DNA of 37,500 bases from Cryptomeria japonica (GCF_030272615.1 NW_026729200.1:52501-90000), one strand, 5' to 3'. Positions 1-9,801 are shown, counted from the stretch's first letter. The notes: generated by a model from the sequence alone, not told the origin. Translations and numbers: made by a program.

Positions 1-640
1 TTTCGCAAGGCAACCTCCATGGGACATGGAAAAGACTCGAGAAGAGAGCTCGCTCACGGGAGAGAGAAGCCAAGGAGACCACGAGAGTGCTGAGAGTGGG
101 ACAGCGCTGAATAGGCGGGAGAAGCCTGCGCGTATAAACGGAGATATATATCCAATTGCAACGAAGGAACGTGCCAAAGATCGAGAACAATGGCAGAAAT
201 GCTAGTAACGTGCACTTCGGGACCAACGCATCACCGGAAGACAACCGCCAAACATCGAAAGAGTCGCGATGCTCCGCAACCTACGTGCAAAGCGGTCGCA
301 CACCGGGTAAGGGAGTGAGAGCCCCAAACATAGCTGGGCGAGGCGCTCACTCCGCTCTTTAATATCTCGTTAATACCGCCAAGGAAATGGCACAAGCACA
401 CACACACAAGCATCCTCGGAAGAGGACAGTTCGAGTGACAGGTCAAATCCAAGAGTTCCGAAGACTACCTCCAGGAACAATCGGGAACAAGACCGATTAC
501 AAGTCGTCGAGTCTGTTACTGGGCGAACACGAGATGCGCACAGGAAATCGATCAGCCCTCACAATGGCCCAAGGCCAGAGATCGGACTGCTACGATTTAC
601 CCCAACAATCATCGTGCCACTCTTCGCAGAGAGGTGATAG
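1..640. other. Unassigned spacer, no gene seen
   Basis: No recognisable gene, RNA or long repeat. Both strands were read for the conserved 5' end of 18S rRNA and it is absent. Composition is more balanced than in the repeats to the right, with purine-rich patches such as gagagagaag near 60-70. By position it could be 18S-proximal external transcribed spacer of a 35S unit transcribed leftward, but nothing in the stretch itself proves this. Confidence 0.4.
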
Positions 641-1380
641 ACGCCAACGAGCCCGCGCATAGCAATCGAGGTGTAAAAAGGGCGTTGAAGGCAGGAAGCC
701 TGGACGAAAGAGGCTACGAGGTCACCTCGAAGCGGTCTAAGAATCGGGCGCACTTGGGGCGACTACCAGTGCCAACCCCTTATCCCGCGGTGCGTCCGAC
801 ACACAGAAATTTCCAAGGCGGCCAAGGAGCCTCCCCGCATAGCAATCGGGGTGTGAGGTTACGGATGCAGCATTGATAGCAATCGAGGTGGGAGGCGAAG
901 GATGCAGAAGTGAGAGCCGAGGGATGTAGCAGAGATAGCAATCGGGGTGTGTGATGCAGAAGAGATAGCAATCGAGGTGTGCGGTGGGAAGGGCCCAGCA
1001 GCCAGAATGCATGAAGCGACGGATGAAGCAGTGATGACAACCGGGCTGTGAGGAGAGGAGGGATGCAGCCAAGAAAGCAATCAGGGCTCGAGGCAAGGGA
1101 TGCATCAAGGATAGCAATCATGTTGTGAGGCGAGATTCCAAAGGCTAAACGTGAGAGGCTGCAGGGTCGACTCAGAGAGGTCTATGCATGTGAGAGGCTG
1201 AAAGCAAGGTCAACTCGGAGCGGTCTATGCATCGGGCGCGCTTGGGGCGACTACCAGTGCCAACCCCTTATCCCGCGACGCGTCCGACAAAGAGAACGTT
1301 CCAAGGCGGCAGAGGAGGTTACCAGCCGAAGGATGCAGTAGCAATAACAGGTATAGTTCCGCGGCGGCCGAGAAGACTCA
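640..1380. repeat. Decayed fringe of the 188-bp satellite
   Basis: Diverged pieces of the 188-bp repeat are visible: cttggggcgactaccagtgc at about 755 and again near 1240, followed by the ccccttatcccgcg core. Between about 855 and 1120 the array breaks into short irregular repeats built around agcaatcgaggtg and ggatgcag, which looks like local re-amplification of one end of the unit. Spacing is irregular, unlike the exact 188-bp register further right. This is the expected appearance of an array edge that has escaped homogenisation. Confidence 0.75.
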
Positions 1381-4300
1381 CCGCATAGGAATCGGGATGC
1401 GAGGCGAGGGATGCGGCGGGAAGGCCCCGACGGCTAAACGGAAGAGGCTGCAGGGCCGCCTCGGAATGGTCCAAGCATCGGACGCGATTGGGACGACTAC
1501 CAGTGCCAACCCCTTATCCCGCGATGCGTCCGATACACAGATAGTTCCAAGGCGGCCGAGGAGCCTCACCGCATATCAATCGGGGTGCGAGGCGAGGGAT
1601 GGGGCGGGAAGGCCCCAACGGCTAGAGGGAAGAGGCTTCAGGGCCACCTCGGAATGCTCCAAGCATCGGACGCGCTTGGGGCGACTACCAGTGCCAACCC
1701 CTTATCCCGCGATGCGTCCGATACACAGATGGTTCCAAGGCGGCCGAGGAGCCTCACCGCATAGCAATCGGGGGTGCGAGGCGAGGGATGGGGCGGGAAG
1801 GCCCCAACGGCTAGACGGAAGAGGCTTCAGGGCCGCCTCGGAATGGTCCAAGCATCGGACGCGCTTGGGGCGACTACCAGTGACAACCCCTCATCCCGCG
1901 ATGCGTCCGATACGAAGATGGTTCCAAGGCGGCCGAGGAGCCTCACCGCATAGCAATCGGGGTGCGAGGTGGGGGATGCGGCGAGATGGCCCCAACGGCT
2001 AGACGGAAGAGGCCACAGGGCCGCGTCGGAATAGTCCAAGCATCGGACGCGCTTGGGGCGACTACCAGTGACAACCCCTTATCCCGCGATGCGTCCGATA
2101 CGAAGATAGTTCCAAGGCGGCCGAGGAGCCTCACCGCATAGCAATCCGGGTGCGAGGTGGGGGATGCGGCGAGATGGCCCCAACGGCTAGACGGAAGAGG
2201 CTGCAGGGCCGCCTCGGAATAGTCCAAGCATCGGACGCGCTTGGGGCGACTACCAGTGACAACCCCTTATCCCGCGATGCTTCCGATACGAAGACAGTTC
2301 CAAGGCGGCCGAGGAGCCTCACCGCATAGCAATGGGGGTGCGAGGTGAGGGATGCGGCGAGATGGCCCCAACGGCTAGACGGAAGAGGCCACAGGGCCGC
2401 CTCGGAATAGTCCAAGCATCGGACGCGCTTGGGGCGACTACCAGTGACAACCCCTTATCCCGCGATGCATCCGATACGAAGATAGTTCCCAGGCGGCCGA
2501 GGAGCCTCACCGCATAGCAATCGGGGTGCGAGGCGAGGGATGCGGCGAGATGGCCCCAAAGGGTAGACGGAAGAGGCTGCGGGGCCGCCTCGGAATAGTC
2601 CAAGCATCGAACGCGCTTGGGGCGACTACCACTGCCAACCCCTTATCCCGCGATGCGTCCGATACACAGATAGTTCCGAGGCGGCCGAGGAGCTGGGGGA
2701 TGCGGCGAGATGGCCCCAACGGCTAGACGGAAGAGGCTGCAGGGCCGCCTCGGAATAGTCCAAGCATCGGACGCGCTTGGGGCGACTACCAGTGACAACC
2801 CCTTATCCCGCGATGCGTCCGATACACAGATAGTTCCGAGGCGGCCAAGGAGCCTCACCGCATAGCAATCGTGGTGCGAGGTGGGGGATGCAGCGAGATG
2901 GCCCCAACGGCTAGACGGAAGAGGCTGCAGGGCCGCCTCGGAATGGTCCAAGCATCGGACGCGCTTGGGGCGACTACCACTGCCAACCCCTTATCCCGCG
3001 ATGCGTCCGATACACAGATAGTTCCAAGGCGGCCGAGGAGCCTCACCGAATAGCAATCGGGGTGCGAGGCGAGGGATGCGGCGAGAAAGCCCCAACGGCT
3101 AGAGGGAAGAGGCTTCAGGTCCGCCTCGGAATGGTCCAAGCATCGGACGCGCTTGGGGCGACTACCAGTGACAACCCCTTATCCCGCGACGCGTCCGATA
3201 CACAGATAGTTCCAAGGCGGCCGAGGAGCCTCACCGCATAGCAATCGGGGTGCGAGGCGAGGGATGCGGCGAGAAGGACCCAACGGCTAGACGGAAGAGG
3301 CTTCAGGGCCGCCTCGGAATGGTCCAAGCATCGGACGCGCTTGGGGCGACTACCAGTGACAACCCCTTATCCCGCGACGCGTCCGATACACAGATAGTTC
3401 CAAGGCGGCCGAGGAGCCTCACCGCATAGCAATCGGGGTGCGAGGCGAGGGATGCGGCGAGAAGGACCCAACGGCTAGACGGAAGAGGCTTCAGGTCCGC
3501 CTCGGAATGGTCCAAGCATCGGACGCGCTTGGGGCGACTACCAGTGACAACCCCTTATCCCGCGACGCGTCCGATACACAGATAGTTCCAAGGCGGCCGA
3601 GGAGCCTCACCGCATAGCAATCGGGGTGCGAGGCGAGGGATGCGGCGAGAAGGACCCAACGGCTAGACGGAAGAGGCTTCAGGGCCGCCTCGGAATGGTC
3701 CAAGCATCGGACGCGCTTGGGGCGACTACCAGTGACAACCCCTTATCCCGCGACGCGTCCGATACACAGATAGTTCCAAGGCGGCCGAGGAGCCTCACCG
3801 CATAGCAATCGGGGTGCGAGGCGAGGGATGCGGCGAGAAGGACCCAACGGCTAGACGGAAGAGGCTTCAGGGCCGCCTCGGAATGGTCCAAGCATCGGAC
3901 GCGCTTGGGGCGACTACCAGTGACAACCCCTTATCCCGCGACGCGTCCGATACACAGATAGTTCCAAGGCGGCCGAGGAGCCTCACCGCATAGCAATCGG
4001 GGTGCGAGGCGAGGGATGCGGCGAGAAGGACCCAACGGCTAGACGGAAGAGGCTTCAGGTCCGCCTCGGAATGGTCCAAGCATCGGACGCGCTTGGGGCG
4101 ACTACCAGTGACAACCCCTTATCCCGCGACGCGTCCGATACACAGATAGTTCCAAGGCGGCCGAGGAGCCTCACCGCATAGCAATCGGGGTGCGAGGCGA
4201 GGGATGCGGCGAGAAGGACCCAACGGCTAGACGGAAGAGGCTTCAGGGCCGCCTCGGAATGGTCCAAGCATCGGACGCGCTTGGGGCGACTACCAGTGAC

Positions 4301-5700
4301 AACCCCTTATCCCGCGACGCGTCCGATACACAGATAGTTCCAAGGCGGCCGAGGAGCCTCACCGCATAGCAATCGGGGTGCGAGGCGAGGGATGCGGCGA
4401 GAAGGACCCAACGGCTAGACGGAAGAGGCTTCAGGGCCGCCTCGGAATGGTCCAAGCATCGGACGCGCTTGGGGCGACTACCAGTGACAACCCCTTATCC
4501 CGCGATGCGTCCGATACACAGATAGTTCCAAGGCGGCCGAGGAGCCTCACCGCATAGCAATCGGGGTGCGAGGCGAGGGATGCGGCGAGAAGGACCCAAC
4601 GGCTAGACGGAAGAGGCTTCAGGGCCGCCTCGGAATGGTCCGAGCATCGGACGCGCTTGGGGCGACTACCAGTGACAACCCCTTATCCCGCGACGCGTCC
4701 GATACACAGATAGTTCCAAGGCGGCCGAGGAGCCTCACCGCATAGCAATCGGGGTGCGAGGCGAGGGATGCGGCGAGAAGGACCCAACGGCTAGACGGAA
4801 GAGGCTTCAGGGCCGCCTCGGAATGGTCCAAGCATCGGACGCGCTTGGGGCGACTACCAGTGACAACCCCTTATCCCGCGACGCGTCCGATACACAGATA
4901 GTTCCAAGGCGGCCGAGGAGCCTCACCGCATAGCAATCGGGGTGCGAGGCGAGGGATGCGGCGAGAAGGACCCAACGGCTAGACGGAAGAGGCTTCAGGG
5001 CCGCCTGGGAATGGTCCATGCATCGCACGCGCTTGGGGCGACTACCAGTGACAACCCCTTATCCCGCGACGCGTCCGATACACAGATAGTTCCAAGGCGG
5101 CCGAGGAGCCTCACCGCATAGCAATCGGGGTGCGAGGCGAGGGATGCGGCGAGAAGGACCCAACGGCTAGACGGAAGAGGCTTCAGGGCCGCCTCGGAAT
5201 GGTCCAAGCATCGGACGCGCTTGGGGCGACTACCAGTGACAACCCCTTATCCCGCGACGCGTCCGATACACAGATAGTTCCAAGGCGGCCGAGGAGCCTC
5301 ACCGCATAGCAATCGGGGTGCGAGTCGAGGGATGCGGCGAGAAGGACCCAACGGCTAGACGGAAGAGGCTTCAGGGCCGCCTCGGAATGGTCCAAGCATC
5401 GGACGCGCTTGGGGCGACTACCAGTGACAACCCCTTATCCCGCGATGCGTCTGATACACAGATAGTTCCAAGGCGGCCGAGGAGCCTCACCGCATAGCAA
5501 TCGGGGTGCGAGGCAAGGGATGCGGCGAGAAGGACCCAACGGCTAGACGGAAGAGGCTTCAGGGCCGCCTCGGAATGGTCCAAGCATCGGACGCGCTTGG
5601 GGCGACTACCGTTGCCAACCCCTTATCCCGCGATGCGTCTGATACACAGATAGTTCCGAGGCGGCCGAGGAGCCTCACCGCATAGCAATCGGGTTGCGAG
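1380..5700. repeat. 188-bp tandem satellite, about 23 copies
   Basis: The landmark catagcaatcggggtgcgag recurs every 188 bp, for example at about 3049, 3237, 3425, 3613 and 3801. One interval, 2513 to 2861, is 348 bp (two units minus 28), because the cctcaccgcatagcaatc segment is deleted near 2692. Units from about 3050 to 5500 are nearly identical; those left of 2900 differ more, for example gaagatagtt instead of cacagatagtt and ggccacaggg instead of ggcttcaggg. The unit contains short open frames on both strands but no coding signature. It is likely an external-transcribed-spacer subrepeat if 35S transcription runs leftward. Related single segments occur at 5760-5940, 6270-6425 and 6705-6866. 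Confidence 0.95.
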
Positions 5701-5940
5701 GCAGATTATTGGGAAGGGAACCCCCTGGGATGCGGCTCAAGCAGTGCCCAAAGGGACTGGAATGCGGAATCACATCGAGAGACCCAAATGCTATACGAGG
5801 GCTCAAATCGAATTATCGATTTGGCCACGACATGGACGCATCGGAACGACTACCTTTGCCGAACCACTCGCAATTGCATCCATACCGAAACCAATAGACA
5901 TTTCCGTTAGAGCCCTCGCATAGCATTCGGGAATCTCGCA
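5700..5940. repeat. Diverged satellite-like module 1
   Basis: This follows the last clean 188-bp unit and is alignable by eye to it: acccaaatgctatacgag corresponds to acccaacggctagacgg, cggaacgactacc to ggggcgactacc, and cgcatagcattcggg to cgcatagcaatcggg. It joins directly to the inverted repeat at 5941, so it forms the distal part of the first promoter module. Confidence 0.7.
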
Positions 5941-6030
5941 TGCCCCTCTAAATCGACCAATGCTGGCGCTCAACGAAAATCCGAGCGCTACCACCGTTCG
6001 AGCGCCAGCATTGGTCGAGTTAGAGGGGCA
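5941..6030. repeat. 31-bp inverted repeat just downstream of predicted Pol I start
   Basis: The left arm is 5941-5971 and the right arm 6000-6030, with a 28-nt loop at 5972-5999. The arms are complementary at 30 of 31 positions (left arm starts tgcccctcta, right arm ends tagaggggca). On the - strand the first arm begins 33 nt after the predicted initiation A at 6063, so a leftward transcript would fold into a strong stem close to its 5' end. Weaker versions lie at the same distance from the next two promoter copies. Function is unknown; a role as a processing or pausing element is inference. Confidence 0.85.
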
Positions 6031-6053
6031 CGGGGGAGAATGCTCCAGTCAAC

Positions 6054-6087
6054 ACCTCCCCTATATAAGTTATTTGTCCGATTCTCG
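6054..6087 (-). promoter_or_regulatory. Pol I promoter-like core 1 (predicted 35S gene promoter)
   Basis: The - strand reads CTTATATAGGGGAGGTG with the predicted initiating A at 6063. Plant RNA polymerase I start regions have the general form TATATA followed by a G run, so the match is good. The conserved upstream side is gagaatcggacaaataa on the - strand. Of the 13 copies this is the closest to the left edge and lies directly upstream of the satellite array, so it is the best candidate for the 35S gene promoter. It carries aagttattt on the + strand, shared with cores 2 and 3, while the others have aagctattt. The call rests on sequence resemblance and context; no transcript is shown. Confidence 0.6.
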
Positions 6088-6264
6088 CACAACCGTAGTC
6101 TGCCTCGTCGAATCAAACAACGGTCCCAGATTCCGACTTCCGTTCCGTAGAGACCCAAAAGCTAGATGGAGGCTCGCAAGAAAGAGAGTCGGCGCATAGC
6201 AATCGGGTTTCTCGAACGTTTAGGGACCGAGCTCACTTGCGGATAGGGCAAAATCCGCCAAGCA

Positions 6265-6425
6265 ACCCAAAAGCTAGACGGGGGCTCGAATCGAATCGCC
6301 TAGGCGGCCACAACAACGACGTGTTGGATCGACTACCAGTGCCAAACCATTCAGCAAGACTAGTCTGTGTCGAGGCCGGATAGAGATTCTCAGAGAGCGC
6401 CCGTATAGCATTTAGGAGACCTGCC
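6265..6425. repeat. Diverged satellite-like module 2
   Basis: Begins acccaaaagctagacggg, continues through cgactaccagtgccaaacc and ends near gtatagcatttagg. The order of elements is the same as in the 188-bp unit and as in module 1. It lies between promoter-like core 1 and the second inverted repeat. Confidence 0.65.
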
Positions 6426-6520
6426 GCGTCCCTCACACTCGACAAATGGCGGTGCACGTTTATAAATCCGAGCGATCCCAACCCTTTCAAGCACCAACAT
6501 CGGTCGAGATAGAGGGGCAC
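6426..6520. repeat. Degenerate inverted repeat, promoter module 2
   Basis: Arms 6426-6455 and 6491-6520 pair at 21 of 30 positions by hand comparison. The right arm is homologous to that of the strong hairpin at 6000-6030 (cggtcgagatagaggggca). It starts 32 nt after the predicted start at 6552, essentially the same spacing as at core 1. Confidence 0.6.
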
Positions 6521-6542
6521 GGAGGGGGCTGCGTGAGACAAC

Positions 6543-6576
6543 ACAGTCCCCTATATAAGTTATTTGTCCGATTCTC
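6543..6576 (-). promoter_or_regulatory. Pol I promoter-like core 2
   Basis: The - strand has TATATAGGGG with the predicted start at 6552, 489 bp from core 1. Downstream it reads GGGGACTG instead of GGGGAGGTG, so it is the most altered copy just after the start. The upstream side matches core 1. Likely a spacer promoter or a retired gene promoter. Confidence 0.5.
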
Positions 6577-6704
6577 ACACATCCGAAGAATGGTCATCAA
6601 ATCGGACAACAGCCCAAACTTCCGACTTCCGTCCCAGAAAGCCCAAGAGCTATCTAAAACGTTCATGGCCGGAACTCGATCGCGGCTATACCAGTCCGCC
6701 AAGC

Positions 6705-6866
6705 AACCCAAAAGCTAGACTGGAGCTCTAGTCGAATCACCTCTGTGGCCATTGCAAGGACGTGTTGGAGCGACTACCATTGCCGAACCATTCCGCAGGT
6801 CGAGTCCATACCAAGGCCGCATAGAGATTCACGATGAGCTCCTGCATAGCAATCAGGAGACTTGCC
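6705..6866. repeat. Diverged satellite-like module 3
   Basis: Runs from acccaaaagctagactgg through gcgactaccattgccgaacc to gcatagcaatcaggag. It is closer to module 2 than to the 188-bp array and lies between core 2 and the third inverted repeat. Confidence 0.65.
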
Positions 6867-6960
6867 GTGTCCATCACAATCGATAAATCCTGGTGCAAGA
6901 TTTTTGCATCCGAGCGCTCCAACCAGTCGAGCACCAGCATCAATCGACATAAACGGGCAC
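6867..6960. repeat. Degenerate inverted repeat, promoter module 3
   Basis: Arms 6867-6896 and 6931-6960 match at about 20 of 30 positions, best at the loop-proximal end (ctggtgc with gcaccag). It begins 33 nt downstream of the predicted start at 6993, the same offset as the strong hairpin. Confidence 0.55.
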
Positions 6961-6983
6961 GGGGGGAGGATGCTCGAGAACAC

Positions 6984-7017
6984 TACCTCCCCTATATAAG
7001 TTATTTGTCCGATTCTC
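6984..7017 (-). promoter_or_regulatory. Pol I promoter-like core 3
   Basis: The - strand reads TATATAGGGGAGGTAG with the predicted start at 6993, 441 bp from core 2. It is the third and last copy with the long module (satellite-like segment plus hairpin). Predicted spacer promoter. Confidence 0.5.
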
Positions 7018-7079
7018 AAGCAGCCGAAGTCTGGTCATCGAATCGGGTCAAAGACCACAACTTCCGACTTTACCCACAA

Positions 7080-7384
7080 TGCAAGTCATCGAATCGAACA
7101 TCGGCCCCCGAGTCGGACTCCATGCGTATGTCAGGTCATCGGACCCAAATTCCGCCTTCCTGCGCATGGCGGGCCATCAATATCAACTCGGTCATCGGAC
7201 CCAAACTCCGCCTTTCTGCGCATGGCACGCCTTCAAATCGGTCATCGGACCCAAATTCCGCCTTCCTGTGCATGGCGGGCCATCAACATCAACTCGGTCA
7301 TCGGACCCAAATTCCGCCTTTCTGCGCATGGCACGCCATCAACTCGGTCATCGGACCCAAATTCCGCCTTCCTGCGCATGGCAG
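7080..7384. repeat. 56/50-bp alternating minisatellite
   Basis: The landmark ggtcatcggacccaaa recurs at about 7134, 7190, 7240, 7296, 7346 and 7384. Intervals are 56, 50, 56, 50 and then 38, so the array has a 106-bp dimeric order. The longer monomer contains gcgggccatcaa(t/c)atcaactc and the shorter one gcacgcc. It lies between the long promoter modules and the 311-bp modules and shares the catcggaccca word with the latter. Confidence 0.85.
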
Positions 7385-7528
7385 GTCATCGGACACAAAT
7401 TCAGACCTCGCCAATATGCCTACGTATCGAATCGGTCATCGGACCCAACTTCCGACTTCATCCATACTGTAGGGTCTTTGAGGTTGGCGCGGTGCGCTCA
7501 ACCCGGGGAGTCGACCCATCGAAGCATA

Positions 7529-7562
7529 CACCTCCCCTATATAAGCTATTTGTCCGATTCCC
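7529..7562 (-). promoter_or_regulatory. Pol I promoter-like core 4
   Basis: Predicted start A at 7538 in TATATAGGGGAGGTG on the - strand; first of the 311-bp family. It has the aagctattt variant and no inverted repeat downstream. The conserved tctttgaggttggcg block lies about 60 nt downstream on the - strand. Confidence 0.5.
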
Positions 7563-7839
7563 ACACCTGTGTAGTTTGCACCTCTGACCAGGACATCGAC
7601 CCCAACTTCCGAACTCGACTGCAACGACGGCACCAGCGCCTTGGTGCGCACCTTGCGACGCACAGTCCCAACATTCGCCTTCCTGCACATGGCAGGTCAT
7701 CGGACCCAAATTCCGACCTCGCGAGTATGCCTACATATCGAATCGGTCATCGGACACAACTTCCGACTTCATCCATACCGTAGGGTCTTTGAGGTTGGCG
7801 CGGTGCGCTCAACCCGGGGAGTCGACCCAACGAAGCATA

Positions 7840-7873
7840 CACCTCCCCTATATAAGCTATTTGTCCGATTCCC
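7840..7873 (-). promoter_or_regulatory. Pol I promoter-like core 5
   Basis: Predicted start at 7849, identical core to core 4 and 311 bp from it. Second unit of the 311-bp family. Confidence 0.5.
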
Positions 7874-8150
7874 ACACCTGTGTAGTTTGCACCTCCGATC
7901 AGGACATCGACCCCAACTTCCGAACTCGCCTGCAACGACCGAACCAGCGCCTTGGTGCGCACCTTGCAACGCACAGTGCCAACATTCGCCTTCCTGCACA
8001 TGGCAGGTCATCGGACCCAAATTCCGACCTCGCGAGTATGCCTACATATCGAATCGGTCATCGGACCCAACTTCCGACTTCATCCATACCGTAGGGTCTT
8101 TGAGGTTGGCGCGGTGCGCTCAACCCGGGGAGTCGACCCAACGAAGCATA

Positions 8151-8184
8151 CACCTCCCCTATATAAGCTATTTGTCCGATTCCC
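8151..8184 (-). promoter_or_regulatory. Pol I promoter-like core 6
   Basis: Predicted start at 8160, identical core, third unit of the 311-bp family. The flanking segment carries a local ctaaaaagaccg variant near 8240. Confidence 0.5.
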
Positions 8185-8461
8185 ACACCTGTGTAGCTTG
8201 CACCTCCGATCAGGACATCGACCCCAACTTCCGAACTCGACTAAAAAGACCGCACCAGCACCTTGGTGTGCACCTTGCAACGCACAGTGCCAACATTCGC
8301 CTTCCTGCACATGGCAGGTCATCGGACCCAAATTCCGACCTCATGAGCATACCTACTAATCGAATCGGTCATCGGACCCAACTTCCGACTTCATCCATAC
8401 CGTAGGGTCTTTGAGGTTGGCGCGGTGCGCTCAACCTGGGGAGTCGACCCATCGAAGCATA

Positions 8462-8495
8462 CACCTCCCCTATATAAGCTATTTGTCCGATTCCG
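8462..8495 (-). promoter_or_regulatory. Pol I promoter-like core 7
   Basis: Predicted start at 8471, fourth copy of the 311-bp family, in the partial unit that runs into the hairpin minisatellite at 8578. The TATATAGGGGAGGTG core is intact. Confidence 0.5.
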
Positions 8496-8577
8496 ACACC
8501 TGTGTAGTTTGCACCTCCGCTCAGGACATCGACCCCAACTTCCGAACTCGCCTGCAACGACCGAACCAGCGCCTTGG

Positions 8578-9205
8578 TGCGCACCAAAAGTGCGCACTTT
8601 TGGAGGGCACTTTTGTGCGCTCCAAAGGTGCGCACTTTTGGAGGGCACTTTTGTGCGCTCCAAAGGTGCGCACTTTTGGAGGGCACTTTTTGGAGGGCAC
8701 TTTTGTGCGCTCCAAAGGTGCGCACTTTTGGAGGGCACTTTTTGGAGGGCACTTTTCTGCGCTCCAAAGGTGCGCACTTTTGGAGGGCACTTTTTGGAGG
8801 GCACTTTTCTGCGCTCCAAAGGTGCGCACTTTTGGAGGGCACTTTTTGGAGGGCACTTTTCTGCGCTCCAAAGGTGCGCACTTTTGGAGGGCACTTTTTG
8901 GAGGGCACTTTTCTGCGCTCCAAAGGTGCGCACTTTTGGAGGGCACTTTTGTGCACTCCAAAGGTGCACACTTTTGGAGGGCACTTTTTGGAGGGCACTT
9001 TTCTGCACTCCAAAGGTGCGCACTTTTGGAGGGCACTTTTTGGAGGGCACTTTTGTGCGCTCCAAAGGTGCGCACTTTTGGAGGGCACTTTTTGGAGGGC
9101 ACTTTTGTGCGCTCCAAAGGTGCGCACTTTTGGAGGGCACTTTTGTGCACTCCAAAGGTGCGCACTTTTGGAGGGCACTTTTCCTGCGCTCCAAAGGTGC
9201 ACACC
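8578..9205. repeat. 38/52-bp hairpin-forming minisatellite
   Basis: The basic 38-bp unit is gcacttttggagggcac, tttt, gtgcgctccaaaggtgc, for example 8594-8631. Its two 17-nt halves are inverted complements with a T-G wobble and one G-G mismatch, so every unit can fold into a tight stem with a 4-nt loop. A 52-bp form adds one tttttggagggcac segment, for example 8769-8820. The block separates the 311-bp and 157-bp promoter repeats. All reading frames stay open because the repeat lacks stop codons; no protein is implied. Confidence 0.93.
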
Positions 9206-9330
9206 TAGGTGAGCACCTTCGACCACACCTTGTAGCACACCAAACTCTGACTTTCGACTTCATCCGCAATGCAGGGTCTTTGAGGTTGGCGCAATGCGCA
9301 CAACCAGGGGAGTCGACCCATCAAACCCAA

Positions 9331-9364
9331 CACCTCCCCTATATAAGCTATTTGTCTGATTCTC
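9331..9364 (-). promoter_or_regulatory. Pol I promoter-like core 8
   Basis: Predicted start at 9340 in TATATAGGGGAGGTG; first of the 157-bp family and 869 bp from core 7, the gap being filled mostly by the hairpin minisatellite. The upstream flank has gtctgattctcatac where the 311-bp family has gtccgattcccacac. Confidence 0.48.
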
Positions 9365-9487
9365 ATACATGCGTAGCCTGCAGGAGCAATTAGGACATCG
9401 ACCCCAACTTTCGGCTTCTAAACGAAAACAAGGTCTTTGAGGTTGGTGTAATGCGAACAACTAGGGGAGTCAACCCATCAAACCCAA

Positions 9488-9521
9488 CACCTCCCCTATA
9501 TAAGCTATTTGTCTGATTCTC
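9488..9521 (-). promoter_or_regulatory. Pol I promoter-like core 9
   Basis: Predicted start at 9497, 157 bp from core 8, with an identical core sequence. Confidence 0.48.
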
Positions 9522-9644
9522 ATACATGTGTAGTCTACAGGAGCAATTAGGACATCGACCCCAACTTTTGACTTCTTAACGAAAACAAGGTCTTTGAGGT
9601 TGACGTAATGCGCACAACCAGGGGAGTCGACCCATCAAACCCAA

Positions 9645-9678
9645 CACCTCCCCTATATAAGCTATTTGTCCGATTCTC
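9645..9678 (-). promoter_or_regulatory. Pol I promoter-like core 10
   Basis: Predicted start at 9654. The core is intact, and the flank carries gtccgattctc rather than the gtctgattctc of its immediate neighbours. Confidence 0.48.
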
Positions 9679-9801
9679 ATACATGTGTAGCCTACAGGAG
9701 CCATTAGGACATTGACCCCAACTTTTGACTTCTTAACGAAAACAAGGTCTTTGAGGTTGGCGTAATGCGCACAACCAAGGGAGTTGACCCATCAAACCCA
9801 A

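Larger units (their letters stand above)
7381..8577. repeat. 311-bp tandem repeats, each with one promoter-like core
   Basis: Units begin at gcaggtcatcgga: 7381-7691, 7692-8002 and 8003-8313, then a partial unit 8314-8577 that breaks into the hairpin minisatellite. Each carries, in + strand order, a tagggtctttgaggttggcg block, a gtcgaccc segment, the TATATA core, and accccaacttccgaactcg. The four predicted starts are exactly 311 bp apart. These are typical spacer-promoter repeats if the Pol I assignment holds. Confidence 0.93.

Noticed and set aside
1-700. Possible 5' end of 18S rRNA at the left edge.
   Set aside because: The conserved 18S start was looked for on both strands and not found.
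1397-5583. Regular 70-94 codon frames every 188 bp on the - strand.
   Set aside because: They follow the satellite period exactly, with no coding bias or recognisable protein.
1380-5700. Possible CRISPR array because of regular repeats.
   Set aside because: The whole 188-bp unit is repeated, with no unique spacers and no cas genes, in a eukaryotic rDNA context.
8369-9393. Overlapping 200-320 codon open frames in many frames.
   Set aside because: Produced by the 38/52-bp minisatellite; all frames read the same short repeats.
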